64,000 nucleotides of DNA, from NCBI RefSeq assembly GCF_035222275.1, contig NC_085884.1:496001-560000 (forward strand), given 5' to 3'. Origin of the DNA: Podospora bellae-mahoneyi (Eukaryota > Ascomycota > Sordariomycetes > Sordariales > Podosporaceae). This document shows positions 19,960 to 31,159 of this stretch, piece by piece. Every line of letters starts with the position of its first letter. Within the stretch, counting starts at the first letter, position 1. Position numbers and translations under genes: made by a program. Under the pieces are notes generated by a model. It saw only the letters and a program-made list of their open reading frames with translations, had not been told where the DNA came from and searched no databases.

Positions 19960-22900
19960 ATGGGAGACGACTCTGTGACCCAATCCTCCCAGCCCATGGC
20001 TCGGCGCACTGGACAGAACCGCAGAGAAACCCAGCGAGCCAGATTCGACCACAACCACAGAAGCTATCCCACTACCCAAACCTTCGACAATCTGGTCAAC
20101 AAACCTCATCGCCCTCGTACCAACAGAGAACAAAGACAAGGCACAGAGCCTAGCCAAGGATATCCAGCAAACTTATCAACAAGCCATAGCAGTGTCAGCC
20201 AAAACTAACCTAACCACACTATCGGATCTGCGAAAGGTAGTAGCTAAAGTAATAAGAGTGGCTCTTTGAGAAACCCAACTGTCGAGAACTACCCAACCCA
20301 CACGAACTTGGGCCGACATTACTCGGGGTACGACAGCCACCATAGCCTCGATACTAAACCAGCCGGCAAAAGTAATTTCAGCCAAACTAAACCGGGAAAT
20401 TCTGGTCAAAGAAGAAATCGACCGCCCAACCTATCCAAACAAAACCCTCAAGAGATCATACAAACTATCAACCAAGCCTCAAATAAAAAGGGAGTTATAA
20501 CTGGCCGGAAACTGCTTACTTGAGATATAGTAGTTACTTTTACCGATCCGGCTATTAGGGACTGGCACTCTTCGAATAATAACTGGATCCAACAAGCTTT
20601 CGGCAACTAGGCGAAGTAAGCTCGAAGAACTTTTACAGTACTAGTAAAAGGGGTCTACAAATCTGATATCTAGAGAACCTTGGAAACAGAATTCGGCAAA
20701 GGATTAGATTTAAAATCACTCGAGAAGGTCAAATTCCAATACCCAAAACACCAGAACCTCGGATAAGTATCCATCTTAATCACTCTCACAGATCAAGCAG
20801 AAGCCAAAACAATTTGCGATACAGGTATAGTTAGTTTTCAAGGCCCAGATATTTAACTGCGAGCCATACTAGGCACCATTACGACCTACACAGTGCTGCA
20901 AATGCTGGAAATGGGGCCACATCAGCCGCTACTGCAATAAGGACTCCCTATATTCCAGGTGCGGCACGGGGCTCACGGTGCAGGTGGAAAGCAAGGCGAG
21001 GCACAGTGCCACACCCTCACCCGCCACCTACCTCACAAGTACCCAGCGTGCGGAGGGAGACATCCAGCCCGGAACGCAAGAAGGCACAAATACCGCCAGA
21101 GAAGCATATCAACACCGGCCCCGTACCTTCGAAGCGGCTATACCTACACCCACAACGCTAACCTAATCCCTTACCTTCACCAACAGCCAGGACGACAGCC
21201 ACTACCAGACGGTGGAACAGGTCAGGAAGAGAGGAAGACCTACGTATATACAACAAACCTTACAGAATCCGAGGCAGAGTCGGCTCATCACTCTCCCAAA
21301 TCTCTTCTCTCAGCTCAGTCCCCAGATCAGCTTCCCATCCACCTCTTAACATAGCTCTCAGCCTAGCTCTCAGCCCAGCTCCCAGCCCAGCTCCCAGCCT
21401 AATCCACAACCTAATCTACAGCCTGGCTCGCAGCCCACTCCGTCATTATAATAGGAATCACAATACTACAATGGAATACCAAGTGCAATAAACAAGCCTT
21501 AGAATTACAACTGGAGGAAGCATAATTCGACCTCCTAGCTATCCAAGAGCCGTAGATTAATCCACACACCAAATCAACCTACTGCCCGCGGAGCAGTCGA
21601 TACCACCTAGTCTACCAGCCAGAGGGCAGGGCAGCCATCTTCTTCACCAAACCACTAGACATCAGCCAATGGAACTATAAGGCTACGAGGGACTGATATA
21701 CGGTATGGAGCCCAGGTACAGGTGCAGAGAGCCTGGAGGTATGGTCGAGATACAACCCCCCCCACAGACAAGACTCTTCCGAAGAGCCTATTGGACCAGC
21801 CCAGGCCATCTAGCCCAGTAGTCCTCGCAGGAGACTTCAATCTACACTACCCACTATAGGACCAGTTTGACAGATACGAGCCGGATTCTGAAGCTCTAGT
21901 TCAACTGGCTATCCACTGGGAGCTCGATCTAGTCACTCCTCGAGGCACGATAACTATAGAATCAGAGGGAGCTCAGAGAGGTAGACCGTCTACACTGGAC
22001 CTGATATGGACCTCAGGAGACATTCAATACACCTACTACGGCATAGAAGAGAGGGAAAGATCTGACCACTAACCCCAAGTCCTCGAGACCTACATCACAC
22101 GACCACAGCCACCGCCACAGCTCACAGGGTGGGAATGGGAAAAGAGGGACGAGGGGAGAGTAAAAGCTGAAGCTGAGCTCCTACCTATAGCTATCGGCCT
22201 TGATCAAACCAGCCACTCACACCTACACAACAATATTCAAACTCCCCGGGGTTTGGACAGGGCTTTCAACCGGCTGATCTGATAGCCGAGCTCACAAGAG
22301 TAGCAGATGTCAGCACACCTAAAAAGAAGACCAGCAACGGATTCCGAGCACCATCGTGGAACTCTAAGATCCAAACGAGAACTACAAAGGCGAGGCAGGC
22401 TAAGAGTATCCTAAAGAACGCACCCACGGAGTACAACAAAGGCCAACTTGACCGCAAATACAAGAGTCTCTCAAAGGTAGGCAAGGAAGCGAAAACCAAG
22501 GCTTGGAGGACTACACTACAAAAAGCCACACATGATACCACACTGCTGTGGAAGCTGGAACGGTAGGCTCGCTGCAAAAGCTTCAAACCAACCGACCCTC
22601 CCCGGCTACCCACCTTCAAAGACCAAGCCGATACACTGTTAACCACCCACGACCAAAAAGCCACAGCCCTCGCCCATCGATTCTTCCCAGACCCACCAAC
22701 CGACTTGTCAAATATCCAACACCCTACTTTGTCTCGCTATGGAAAGCACCCGGCAACGGCCACCTACCCATCGGCTTCCTAAAGGCCTATGGCAACCCAC
22801 TGTGCAAAGTTCTGGCAGTATTAGTGCAGAGATGTTTCAAACTAGAGTGATACCCCGAGAGGTTCAAGGAGGCTATAGCCGTAGTCTTACCCAAGCCTGC

Positions 22901-24620
22901 GAAGAAGCCAGCAGACTACCGGACCCCGGGAGGATACAGGCCAATATCGCTACTACCTACCATAGGGAAGATTATCGAGGCAGTGATTATAACACGGACT
23001 ACGGAAGCAGCCGAGTCACATGGACTACTTCCAAAGGAGCAAATGGGCAACAGAGAGCATAGGTCCATTGAGCAGGTAATAAGATTAGTAACAGCTTAAG
23101 TTAGAGAGGCCTGGAGATAGCGAACCACAGCCACACTACTTCAGCTCGATCTTACAGGTGCTTTCGACAGAGTAAATTACATCCGACTACTCGCAACTCT
23201 CCGAGACAAGGGCTTCCCACAGTTCCTTACCCAGTATATACGCCACTAGCTAACAGACCGAAAAGCTACACTCTCCTTTAACAGCTAAAAGATATAGAAA
23301 ATGAGCATCTGAGTTGGAGTCCTATAGGGCTCAACCTCTTACTAGTCCTGTTATTAATATATCGCCTCCTTATACAAGGACCTCAAAAACATCTATCCAG
23401 GTATAAGCTTAGTAGGATTCACCGACGATACGAATATATTAGCTTTCGGAAAACACTTTAGCACGAATTTCCGGTAACTCGAGGATGCTTAGTTAACCTA
23501 CCTATAGTGGGCTATATAGCTTACGGTATGCAATTCAACCCAGCGAAGAGCGAACTAACACACTTTAATAAGGGCCGAGCTTAGTGGACCGAGTCACTAC
23601 ACTTAGCTCAGCCAGCGAGCCGAGACGGTACGGAAATAAAACCACAGTCCTATGCTAGATTCTTAGGTATATGGTTAGACTGGAGACTGAACTGGAGAGT
23701 ATCCGAAGCGAAGGTAGTTGAAAAGCTGAGGACTTGATACTACGCGCTATCCAGGACTGCAGCTAAAACCTAAGGCCTAGACCTTATTAGAGTGCGAGAG
23801 GTAGTGCATTAAAAGCGCCATAGGTTATGGAGTTGCTAACTACTATATACCTACTCTAACTGGAGATTAACCACGGTGTCTAGCAAAAAGGCTGGCGAAG
23901 GCCCAGATAAGGAACTTCAGGATAGTGGCCGGAGTATATAAGGCTACGCTAATTAGAAACTTGGAAACCGAAACCTGGGTGCTACTACTGGACCTATATC
24001 ATAATAAGAGACTGGCAGACTTTGAAGCCCGGCTACAGAACCTAAACTTGCACAGTGGGCAGGGACCAGATACATCAAAACACCCACCAAGGCAGCTCAT
24101 CCAAGAAGCGTGCAATAGTATATACCGACGGTTCCAAAGACGGAGGCCAGGTCGAAAGCCCCACCACCCACAGGAACCCACAGTCATTAAGAGAGCTATC
24201 ATCAGCATAAACTAGTGGATCAGCTAGCACCAGAGCCAAAGTGAGAGCCAGGGAGAGACCCCGGTACCCACGACAAAGGTAGCACTGTACTAAGCATAGG
24301 AAACCGCTGGAGAAAGCAGGCCGAAGGCCGATCTGCCAGGATAACAAACGAAGGACCGCCAGTGATACTTTTCACAGACAAGACCCTGAAGAGACACAAA
24401 GATTTAACCAAAGCCCAAAGCTTTCTACTAGTCCAGGGTCGTACATGGCGGCCGGAGCGGAAGTCAAAAACAACTAGTCCTCAAGGCCTTATTGGGGCCT
24501 TTCTTTATTTTGCAACTATCTGGCTTTTTCAACAACTATATCCTATTTATTACCAATATAGGTTTTTCACCCGGCCCCAGGCACGGCTTTTCTTATGTAA
24601 ATAGCATTAGCAGGACCGGC
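19960..24620 (+). mobile_element. Degraded Tad-type LINE retrotransposon
   Basis: ORF1 remnants start near 19960 and end with a CCHC knuckle (CCKCWKWGHISRYC, about 20895-20937). An apurinic endonuclease region follows (ILQWNTKCNKQALELQLEE, AIQEP, about 21450-22080), then reverse transcriptase (YRPISLLPTIGKIIEAVI about 22940, QLDLTGAFDRV about 23150, GFTDDTNILAF about 23420) and RNase H (RAIVYTDGSKDGG about 24110) with the trailing LTKAQSFLLVQ segment near 24400. The order ORF1-EN-RT-RNaseH is that of Tad1-clade LINEs. Dozens of in-frame TAG/TAA codons stand where Gln or Trp are expected, which fits RIP or long decay. Ends are approximate. Confidence 0.85.
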
Positions 24621-25066
24621 ACTTCTGGGAGGGGTCGACACCTCGGCTTCCGTAGGATAGGACATGTCTGGGTAAGTGTCGGTGATTCCAACTATGTGAG
24701 GACTAGGCGCCATTGCTTAAAGTGAATGTGATATAGGCCAAGTTTGAATGGCCGATTCGGTATTAATCGAGAGGCTGTGAAAGAGCGCACTTCTGCTTTG
24801 CAAGCGAGGGTGGTCGTCGATTACCGCATCTTGAGTTCCTGCTCCAAACTTCCGTTTCTGAGTTCCTGACGCCTCTGAACCCAAACCTGCTACTCCAAAC
24901 TTCGGTGTCCTCAACGCGAGGTCGAGTTGGTCGTTCGGAAAGCTCACGTAATTTATCGCATGTTCACCTAATGAATACCGTCTTGATTCCATCTATGCTG
25001 GGCTGCTTCCCGGCATGTCTTAGGAACTCGCTTGTGAGCCTCATCGTCCTGTGACACACCACACAT
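24621..25066. other. Non-coding region between LINE and right repeat
   Basis: No gene or repeat is recognised. Confidence 0.4.
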
Positions 25067-25245
25067 ACGCCGCACAGACTAAAGCTTAATTTAACCACGT
25101 TATAAGGCATCGATTATGGAAGTTCAAGAATAAGAGTTCCACGCAATATTTCATCTAAAGGAATAACCAATCTTACTACCGGCATAGGTGTTGCCTCGGG
25201 AAAGATGGTACCCTACTTTCCCACCAGGCGTTAAGTGCATCTTCG
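25067..25245. repeat. Right copy of the direct repeat flanking the LINE
   Basis: Aligns with 19700-19865 over its whole length (CGCCGCACAGACTAAAGC ... GCATCTTCG) with transition-type differences and a few small indels. Confidence 0.75.
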
Positions 25246-26086
25246 TAATGTTTACTTCACTTGCCTGTCTATCATTTCGCATCTCAAAACCGCAAATACT
25301 CTATATTTCTCTACATGGGCGATGTAGGATATATAATCTACTCACCATCAAATCACTCCTGACCTCACCCTTACCACAGGCCCTTCCCCTCCTTCTCCAT
25401 CACCATGACACCACCCTCCATTACCATCACACTCCTCCTTCCCCACCCTCTTCACCAATCCGCTTGATACGAGTAACCGGCCGGCGGGACCATCTGGTGA
25501 GCCAATATTGCTGTCGCCTTAATCCTCTGTTGCCGCAATCCCTGGCCTGCGGCCACTGACTGGAGTAAAGTGCCGACTGGCGGCCCCTCAGATTTTGCAC
25601 CCCAGGCTCGCAGTCCCGCTCAGCCCAACAATCGATTTCTCCTGACGGCGCGGACTTATCTTCCCTCTACTTGCCCCTGTACTCCGACGAAGCCAGCACC
25701 CATCCGACTCTATTCCTTCGCCAGGGTTGTCGGAGTCTTGTCCGCCGCAATGCAAGGCGGCCACCTGGCTGTGACCAAGCGCTCCGCACTCCCGAAAATG
25801 GTGGCCCTGCTTGGCCGGATTCGGCAGCCAGAAGAGCAAATTCTGTACTCAATCTGTAATTCCCCAGTTTGTTGTCTTCCAGGAGCAACAAAACTACCTA
25901 TCTGCTCCACCGTATTATCAGTACCTACCGATTGATGTTATCTTTGACGACGGGACGTCGGTGGATACCAGTTGTCAACCGTGAAGTCTTTCCCATTGGT
26001 TATACCATTTGTAGGTAGTGCTTGGCATCATCCGCTGCTCTCGCCAAAACCTACGCGGGGCTGCCCACACACTTCAATGCAACATC
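25246..26086. other. Intergenic region upstream of the SDR gene
   Basis: Overlapping short frames at 25570-25935 on both strands are not supported. The SDR frame is open to 26018, but its first ATG is at 26087. Confidence 0.45.
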
Positions 26087-27073
26087 ATGAAGTCCTCAAT
26101 GGCGCCTGGAATTCTCATCACCTGCCTCGCAGGCATTGGCGCAGCAGCCGTGCTCCGCGTCTTGTACTGGGCATCGCAGTTCACCCTCTACCACTTCTGG
26201 CGACCTTCCAAACCCCTCGCGGCATACAAACGCGCCAGCGACGACAGCTACGCGCTCATCACCGGAGCCAGCGCCGGCATCGGTCTCTCCATCGCCCGCA
26301 ACATTGTCAGACAAGGCTTCGGCGTCGTTCTCCTCGGCCATCTCCCGGACGAGCTCGAGTCGGCGGCCAAAAGTCTCAATTCCCCGCTTGTGCGGACTCT
26401 CGTCGTCAACGCCCGCACCACGACCCCGGAGGAACTCGAGACGGCGGTTGAGTCAATCTCGGACCTCAACATCTCGATTCTCGTCAACAATGTCGGCGGT
26501 TTCCCCATGGCTGATCCGCCGTTGCGACCTCTTAGCACCCTCAGCACGGCTGAAGTCGACGCCTACGTTGACTTGAACGCGCGGTTCATGGCGCGACTTA
26601 CCAACCTCGTCCTGCCACTCCTTTCGTCAAGTTCTACAAGAGAGAAACATGAGCGGTCGCTGATATTGAACATCTCTTCGGCCGGGAGGGTTGGGATGCC
26701 TTGGATCGTCATGTACAGCGCCACCAAGGCGTTCAACTACGCCTTTAGCATGGGACTGTCGCGGGAGTTGGAGGATGACCCGACTACGGCGCACATCGAC
26801 TGTCTTGCTGTTACGCTTGGTGAGGTGCAGAGTCAGGCGAATGTGATGGCGGAGGGTGCGGTGACTGCTGAGAGGTTTGGGGGGTATGTTGTGGGGGGTA
26901 TCGATGGGGCGGTGAAGAGGGGCTGGAGGGAGGTGAGGCCGTACTGGGGGCATGATCTCGCGCTTGGGTTGGCCGATCGGGTGTTGCCTGATGGGATGCT
27001 GACGCATTTCGCGAGGGAGGAGCTGAGGTTGAAGAAGGAGAGGTGGGATGAGATTATGGCCAAGAGGCGCTGA
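26087..27073 (+). CDS. Short-chain dehydrogenase/reductase, membrane-anchored (3-ketoacyl-CoA reductase / hydroxysteroid dehydrogenase type)
   Basis: A single-exon gene of 328 residues. An N-terminal hydrophobic segment (about 8-35) would anchor it, probably in the ER. The Rossmann nucleotide site is TGASAGIG (59-66), NNVGG is at 134-138, and the catalytic residues are Ser in NISSAG (about 198) and Tyr210-x3-Lys214 (YSATK). The N-terminal membrane segment plus this core resembles the HSD17B12/Ifa38 group that reduces 3-ketoacyl-CoA in very-long-chain fatty acid elongation, but related fungal proteins have other substrates, so the substrate is left open. An ATG four codons later is also possible. 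It is intact and GC-rich in the middle of decayed repeats. Confidence 0.88.
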   Translation: MKSSMAPGILITCLAGIGAAAVLRVLYWASQFTLYHFWRPSKPLAAYKRASDDSYALITGASAGIGLSIARNIVRQGFGVVLLGHLPDELESAAKSLNSPLVRTLVVNARTTTPEELETAVESISDLNISILVNNVGGFPMADPPLRPLSTLSTAEVDAYVDLNARFMARLTNLVLPLLSSSSTREKHERSLILNISSAGRVGMPWIVMYSATKAFNYAFSMGLSRELEDDPTTAHIDCLAVTLGEVQSQANVMAEGAVTAERFGGYVVGGIDGAVKRGWREVRPYWGHDLALGLADRVLPDGMLTHFAREELRLKKERWDEIMAKRR

Positions 27074-28975
27074 TTCGGGCGGTGATGGTGTGGAAACTGC
27101 GCTGTATTTACATCGTAGGCAGGTACTGAATTCTACACACTTACCAAAGAGATCACTCCAAGCCTGAAGCTTTCCAGAGATTACACTCCGCAGCTTGCCT
27201 TCACAGCATTTTGTAAGAAGGATCTGAAGTCTTGTTTATATTGTTGATGCCAATGCTGTCTTATAGGCTGATGATCATATCTGCCCATGCCTATCTGTCT
27301 CGCCCAAATACTCGAGTTCATCATCACTCGCACCTTCGATCAAAAAGAAGTGGTCGGGTTCACGGTTCATGATCTAACTCGTGCAGTCCCGCACATGAGC
27401 CAGGCTATCAAACCTCTCCTCCGTGACGGCTCGAATCTCCCAAATTCGCCAGCATTTCAGCCAGTAAAACAACCAGTGAACGACGTGCCATCTCCGAGAC
27501 GCCTAGAAAGTGTCGTGTGTGCCTCCCAAGGCGGCGACCTCCGCGAGAGTAACAGAAGGACTGTTCCTTCTTTGTTAGCAAAGTATGGCCATGGGCCATG
27601 GGGGTTGGTGCCAGACGAGGATGCCATGACTAGGTACTAATTCTCAGCGTAGCAATGTGGGAACATAGTAATATGGGAATGTGATAATGTGCCAATGTAC
27701 TAATGTAACGAGCAAACTCACGCTATTTCTCTGGAAACTTCTGCGATTTTTAAAAATCTGAGGAGAGCGTGAAAAGCGCAAGAACGATGGGTATCTGATG
27801 TGAGTACCTGTTTTTCACACCAGACGGTAACTGATGATCGGTTGCACCTAACGCCTACCTCCTATGAAGCAACACTAGTAGCACCGAAGAAACTCGGATG
27901 TGCCCATACCGACACTGCTACGATACATATCTACTCGGTTCTCGACCACCGTAAGATGCCATCGTCACACCTCAATACGCCGGCGACGTGGCAAACCTTG
28001 AGGTTCAGGCTGGAAAAAGGCAACATACAACTAGATCCTCTGTACGTGTATGGGCTTTCCTATCTTTCCCTTCCGCCTGCTAATTTTGAGACGGTCCCTT
28101 CAGCCACAGCATGCGTCGCCTTCGCTTCTTCAACCTAAATACTACTTATGGCCACCTTCATGTTGCCCCAGTGGAAGCTACTGGATCACAATCTCCACAA
28201 CAGACGTCATTCCCAACTTCAAATAGGTATTACGTGAGTTGCTGACTTATGAATTCTTTGCATTGGCAAGATATCTCAACTCAGTGTATCCAACAAGGTC
28301 AAAAGAGTTGGGTGGCTAGACTTACTAAACCAAGGATGGATCAACACCCCGAGGTTGTGCGTCCATTTACCCCAACCATCCAGTTCTCGATATCCACCAT
28401 TAATCTAGCTAATGCCAGGGTTTGGACTACCCTAAAAACTTTTTAAAGAAGCGGTTTGGGGAGGATATCTGCTAGAAGGGATCGAATCTCACTATCACTC
28501 TGTTATTTGGAGAATTGTTCGAGCTATGGAGGCGCAATATCGGGACTTTCCTTTTTTTGTTGGTGCTTACCGCGTGGTTAGTACGGTTACTAATAATCTA
28601 CATGCGTTTACCATTCTCTATTCAGCCTCACGTCGACGTGACTAAGTATCGATATAAGATCTCGAGCTTCTCAATGTGGCGGACGTGAAGAAGCGGCGTC
28701 ATGAAGTTTGTTCACCGCCTCTTTGCCTTACCGTCGCCATTCCGAGATTTTCCTAATCCGATGTAAACAGCAAGGTAGGGATCGGGTCAGGGGTTGAAGA
28801 ACAGGCTCATGGTGGAGATTTCGGGCGTGAGGAGGTGAGGTCATGGGTGGGGTGCTCGGACCCGCGCCATATGGATCTCATTGCGGGACGGAACAACTCT
28901 TGACCACCACCTCCCACAAAATGAAATTAGTTCCATAAGCTCAATTCCCTCGTCTAAAGACATCAACCAATCGAA
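27074..28975. other. Intergenic region with one doubtful small ORF
   Basis: An ATG-started frame at 27287-27640 (117 residues) has no recognised family and may be chance. Short near-repeats of the type ATGGGAAnnTnnTAATG occur around 27660-27710. Frames at 27800-28446 look random. Nothing else is seen. Confidence 0.4.
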
Positions 28976-29046
28976 GCATCAGTGGTTTAGTGGTAAAATC
29001 CATCGTTGCCATCGATGGGCCCCGTGTTCGATTCACGGCTGATGCA
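28976..29046 (+). tRNA. tRNA-Gly (anticodon GCC)
   Basis: A full cloverleaf: acceptor GCATCAG pairs with CTGATGC, discriminator A; D arm with AGTGGT-A; anticodon arm CATCG-TTGCCAT-CGATG giving anticodon GCC; T arm CCGTG-TTCGATT-CACGG. Length is 71 nt without an intron. TTTT at 29048-29051 can serve as the RNA polymerase III terminator. Confidence 0.95.
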
Positions 29047-29859
29047 TCTTTTGATGGTTGGACATTGCACCTGCTTCTTGACCCCCAGACTGGTTCTTTT
29101 TGAAGCATAGCGTTTATGGTTTCTTGCCATCGCGAGGTGCACTGGTGGTTCTTGGAAGTGATGTGAGCTGTGTGGTATTCACTGAGGTGTCTGGATTTGG
29201 TTAAGCTCTTGAAGCCGAATTTCAGTTGTTCTAGTGTGTTGGATGTTTAATGAAGAGAGCGAAGTAAACATGATGTGGTTATACGAGTAAGGGTAAAAAA
29301 AAAATTTTGTACTAGTTATTTAGTTTGTTTAAGAAACCATTTGTAAGATAAGTGAAGTGAGAATGTCAACTATAGTAGAGATTGGTTGTCATAAAGTGGT
29401 CGCGAAATATATTTATACAGGCAGGAATATTTAGACGTTTATTTAGTTCGCTGTTAATTCCTGGATTCGGAGACAGATTGGGCATCGAAATGTGTTTGTG
29501 TTGGTTTGGGGTGCGGCCACAAGCCTGAGAGTATGAGTAAGGAAGTGGGGCTCTCATAGTTCAGGGGTCATGTTTATAAGCGGTCTGCTTCGGAGATTCT
29601 CTTTTAGACAGGACATCGACTTTTATCTTGTTTCGTATTTTATGTCTCGCACGCGTGCAGGAAATTCTGGCCCTCTGATCAGGCCAATCCGGTGCTTATT
29701 CAGTGGCTTGCGAGCCCACGGAGTCTTTTCTTTGTCCTACGTGAAGTGCGGCCTGCGAGCGAGCCACTGTCACGCAGGTGTGTTCATTCAGAGACCTGCT
29801 GAGGGTATATTTGTGGTGTTGTGGTTGTTTTGTGTGTTCTCTCACCGTTTTATTATAAG
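29047..29859. other. AT-rich non-coding region
   Basis: The upstream half of the frame 29570-30130 shows no resemblance to the gypsy polyprotein. No gene is supported. Confidence 0.45.
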
Positions 29860-30388
29860 GGAAAAGATACGGAAATACTATAATACTAAAAGGCTCGAGG
29901 GACCTTACCTTAAGGGGGAAGATATAGTATTTCTTTCTATACGCAATTTACGTACTAAGAGACCTAGTAAGAAGCTGGACCACAGGAGAGTAGGCCCATT
30001 TAAGGTTAAGAGGAAAATATCGGAGACGGTATTCGAACTGGAGCTACCCAGCACGATGCGTCTACGGTTATATACCTTTCATATTTTACTTCTGGAACCG
30101 GCACTACCGGTAAGTAAGGCTATAATATAGGAAGTGGCGGAGGACGAGAAGAAAAGTACTATATAGAAAAAATACTGGATTTACGGTTCAACAGAAGCCA
30201 GTTGGAATATTTGGTTAGTTGGTTAGGATATCCGGCTATGGATAACTCGTGGGAACTAAAGGTAAATTTCAATTGCTTAAATAAGTAAAAGGAATTCCAC
30301 CGGAAATACCTAGACCGACTAAAACCTAAATAAGTAAAAGATCGTACCCGAAGGTTAGGAAGGGTTTTCCTGAACTTAGAGGACGGAG

Positions 30389-30458
30389 AACCTCGATAGG
30401 ACTCGAACCTGTGCCTCCGACGAATTAGCCGGCGTGCTACACGCTACACTACAAGGTT
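30389..30458 (-). tRNA. Degenerate tRNA-like sequence inside the gypsy 3' region
   Basis: On the minus strand, acceptor AACCTTG pairs with CGAGGTT (one G-U), D stem GTGT pairs with GCAC, and the T arm has loop TTCGAGT with one stem mismatch. The anticodon stem CCGGC/GTCGG leaves a loop of only six bases (TAATTC), so the anticodon cannot be assigned and the gene is probably a pseudogene. Confidence 0.45.
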
Positions 30459-30754
30459 GGAAGGTGTGGAGAAATCCAGGCATAACTAAAACGCTACTCT
30501 AGGGAGTTAGAAGCGTGCTACGAGCAGCACCCTGCGTGGTCAGGAGGGGACGAACCTCAGCTACCCTGAGCTAGAGACACGCGCTGGGAGGACTTCGAAC
30601 TGGAAGGCTTGGAGATGCGGTTAGATATGATGAAGACGCATGGAGCAGCCTGAGGAAGTAAGGGAGACTTACGGAGGGAAAGAAGGGAAGAATGGCTAAG
30701 GAAGATGAAGAATATCAAGGCCGTCGGGACGTTGGCCTGGAAGGAGGGGCATCG

Positions 30755-31159
30755 TGTTATAATCGTTAATGAAGAACCAACTTACGGGGCGCGGAACGCT
30801 CCTAGCCAATCGTTACGGACCAATCAGGAGTGGAGCGAAAGGCTCACGGTGATCCCGGTGAGCGGAGCGACAGGATCACGGTGAGCATAGTGATCTTTAG
30901 GAAGGAAAGATGATCCAGATAACTTTTGGGGGAAGTGGTCCAGGTGATCCCAAGGTCTATATATACGGAGGAACTGGCTGGTGTAGATAGACAGTTCCGC
31001 AGTACGCAATACAAGTCACACAATCGTTGGTATCTTAGCTATTGTGATTGAGACAAGCCATTGTTGTACACTGTTTAGCTGTACCGAACCAGGATTGTTC
31101 AGAAGTGCCTTCAACCAGTATCCCTTTCAGAGGTTCTGGATAGGGGTTCGTCATAAACA
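30755..31159 (+). repeat. 3' LTR of the gypsy element
   Basis: Starts TGTTAT after the polypurine tract and ends ATAAACA, giving TG...CA termini with a short inverted repeat (405 bp). An internal TCTATATATACGG (30955-30967) is a likely LTR TATA box. A partner LTR was not found in the window. Confidence 0.7.

Larger units (their letters stand above)
29860..31159 (+). mobile_element. 5'-truncated Ty3/gypsy element with chromodomain integrase and 3' LTR
   Basis: The translated tail of an integrase (KYYNTKRLEGPYLKGEDIV, then LSIRNLRTKRPSKKLDHR and VGPFKVKRKI) is followed, past two stop codons, by a chromodomain-like segment (LEYLVSWLGYPAMDNSWE, then HRKYLDRLKPK) ending near 30335. A purine tract GGAAGGAGGGG (about 30739-30749) precedes the LTR. 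This is the C-terminal arrangement of chromoviruses (Ty3/gypsy). Everything upstream of the integrase tail (gag, protease, RT, RNase H) and the 5' LTR are missing. Confidence 0.8.
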
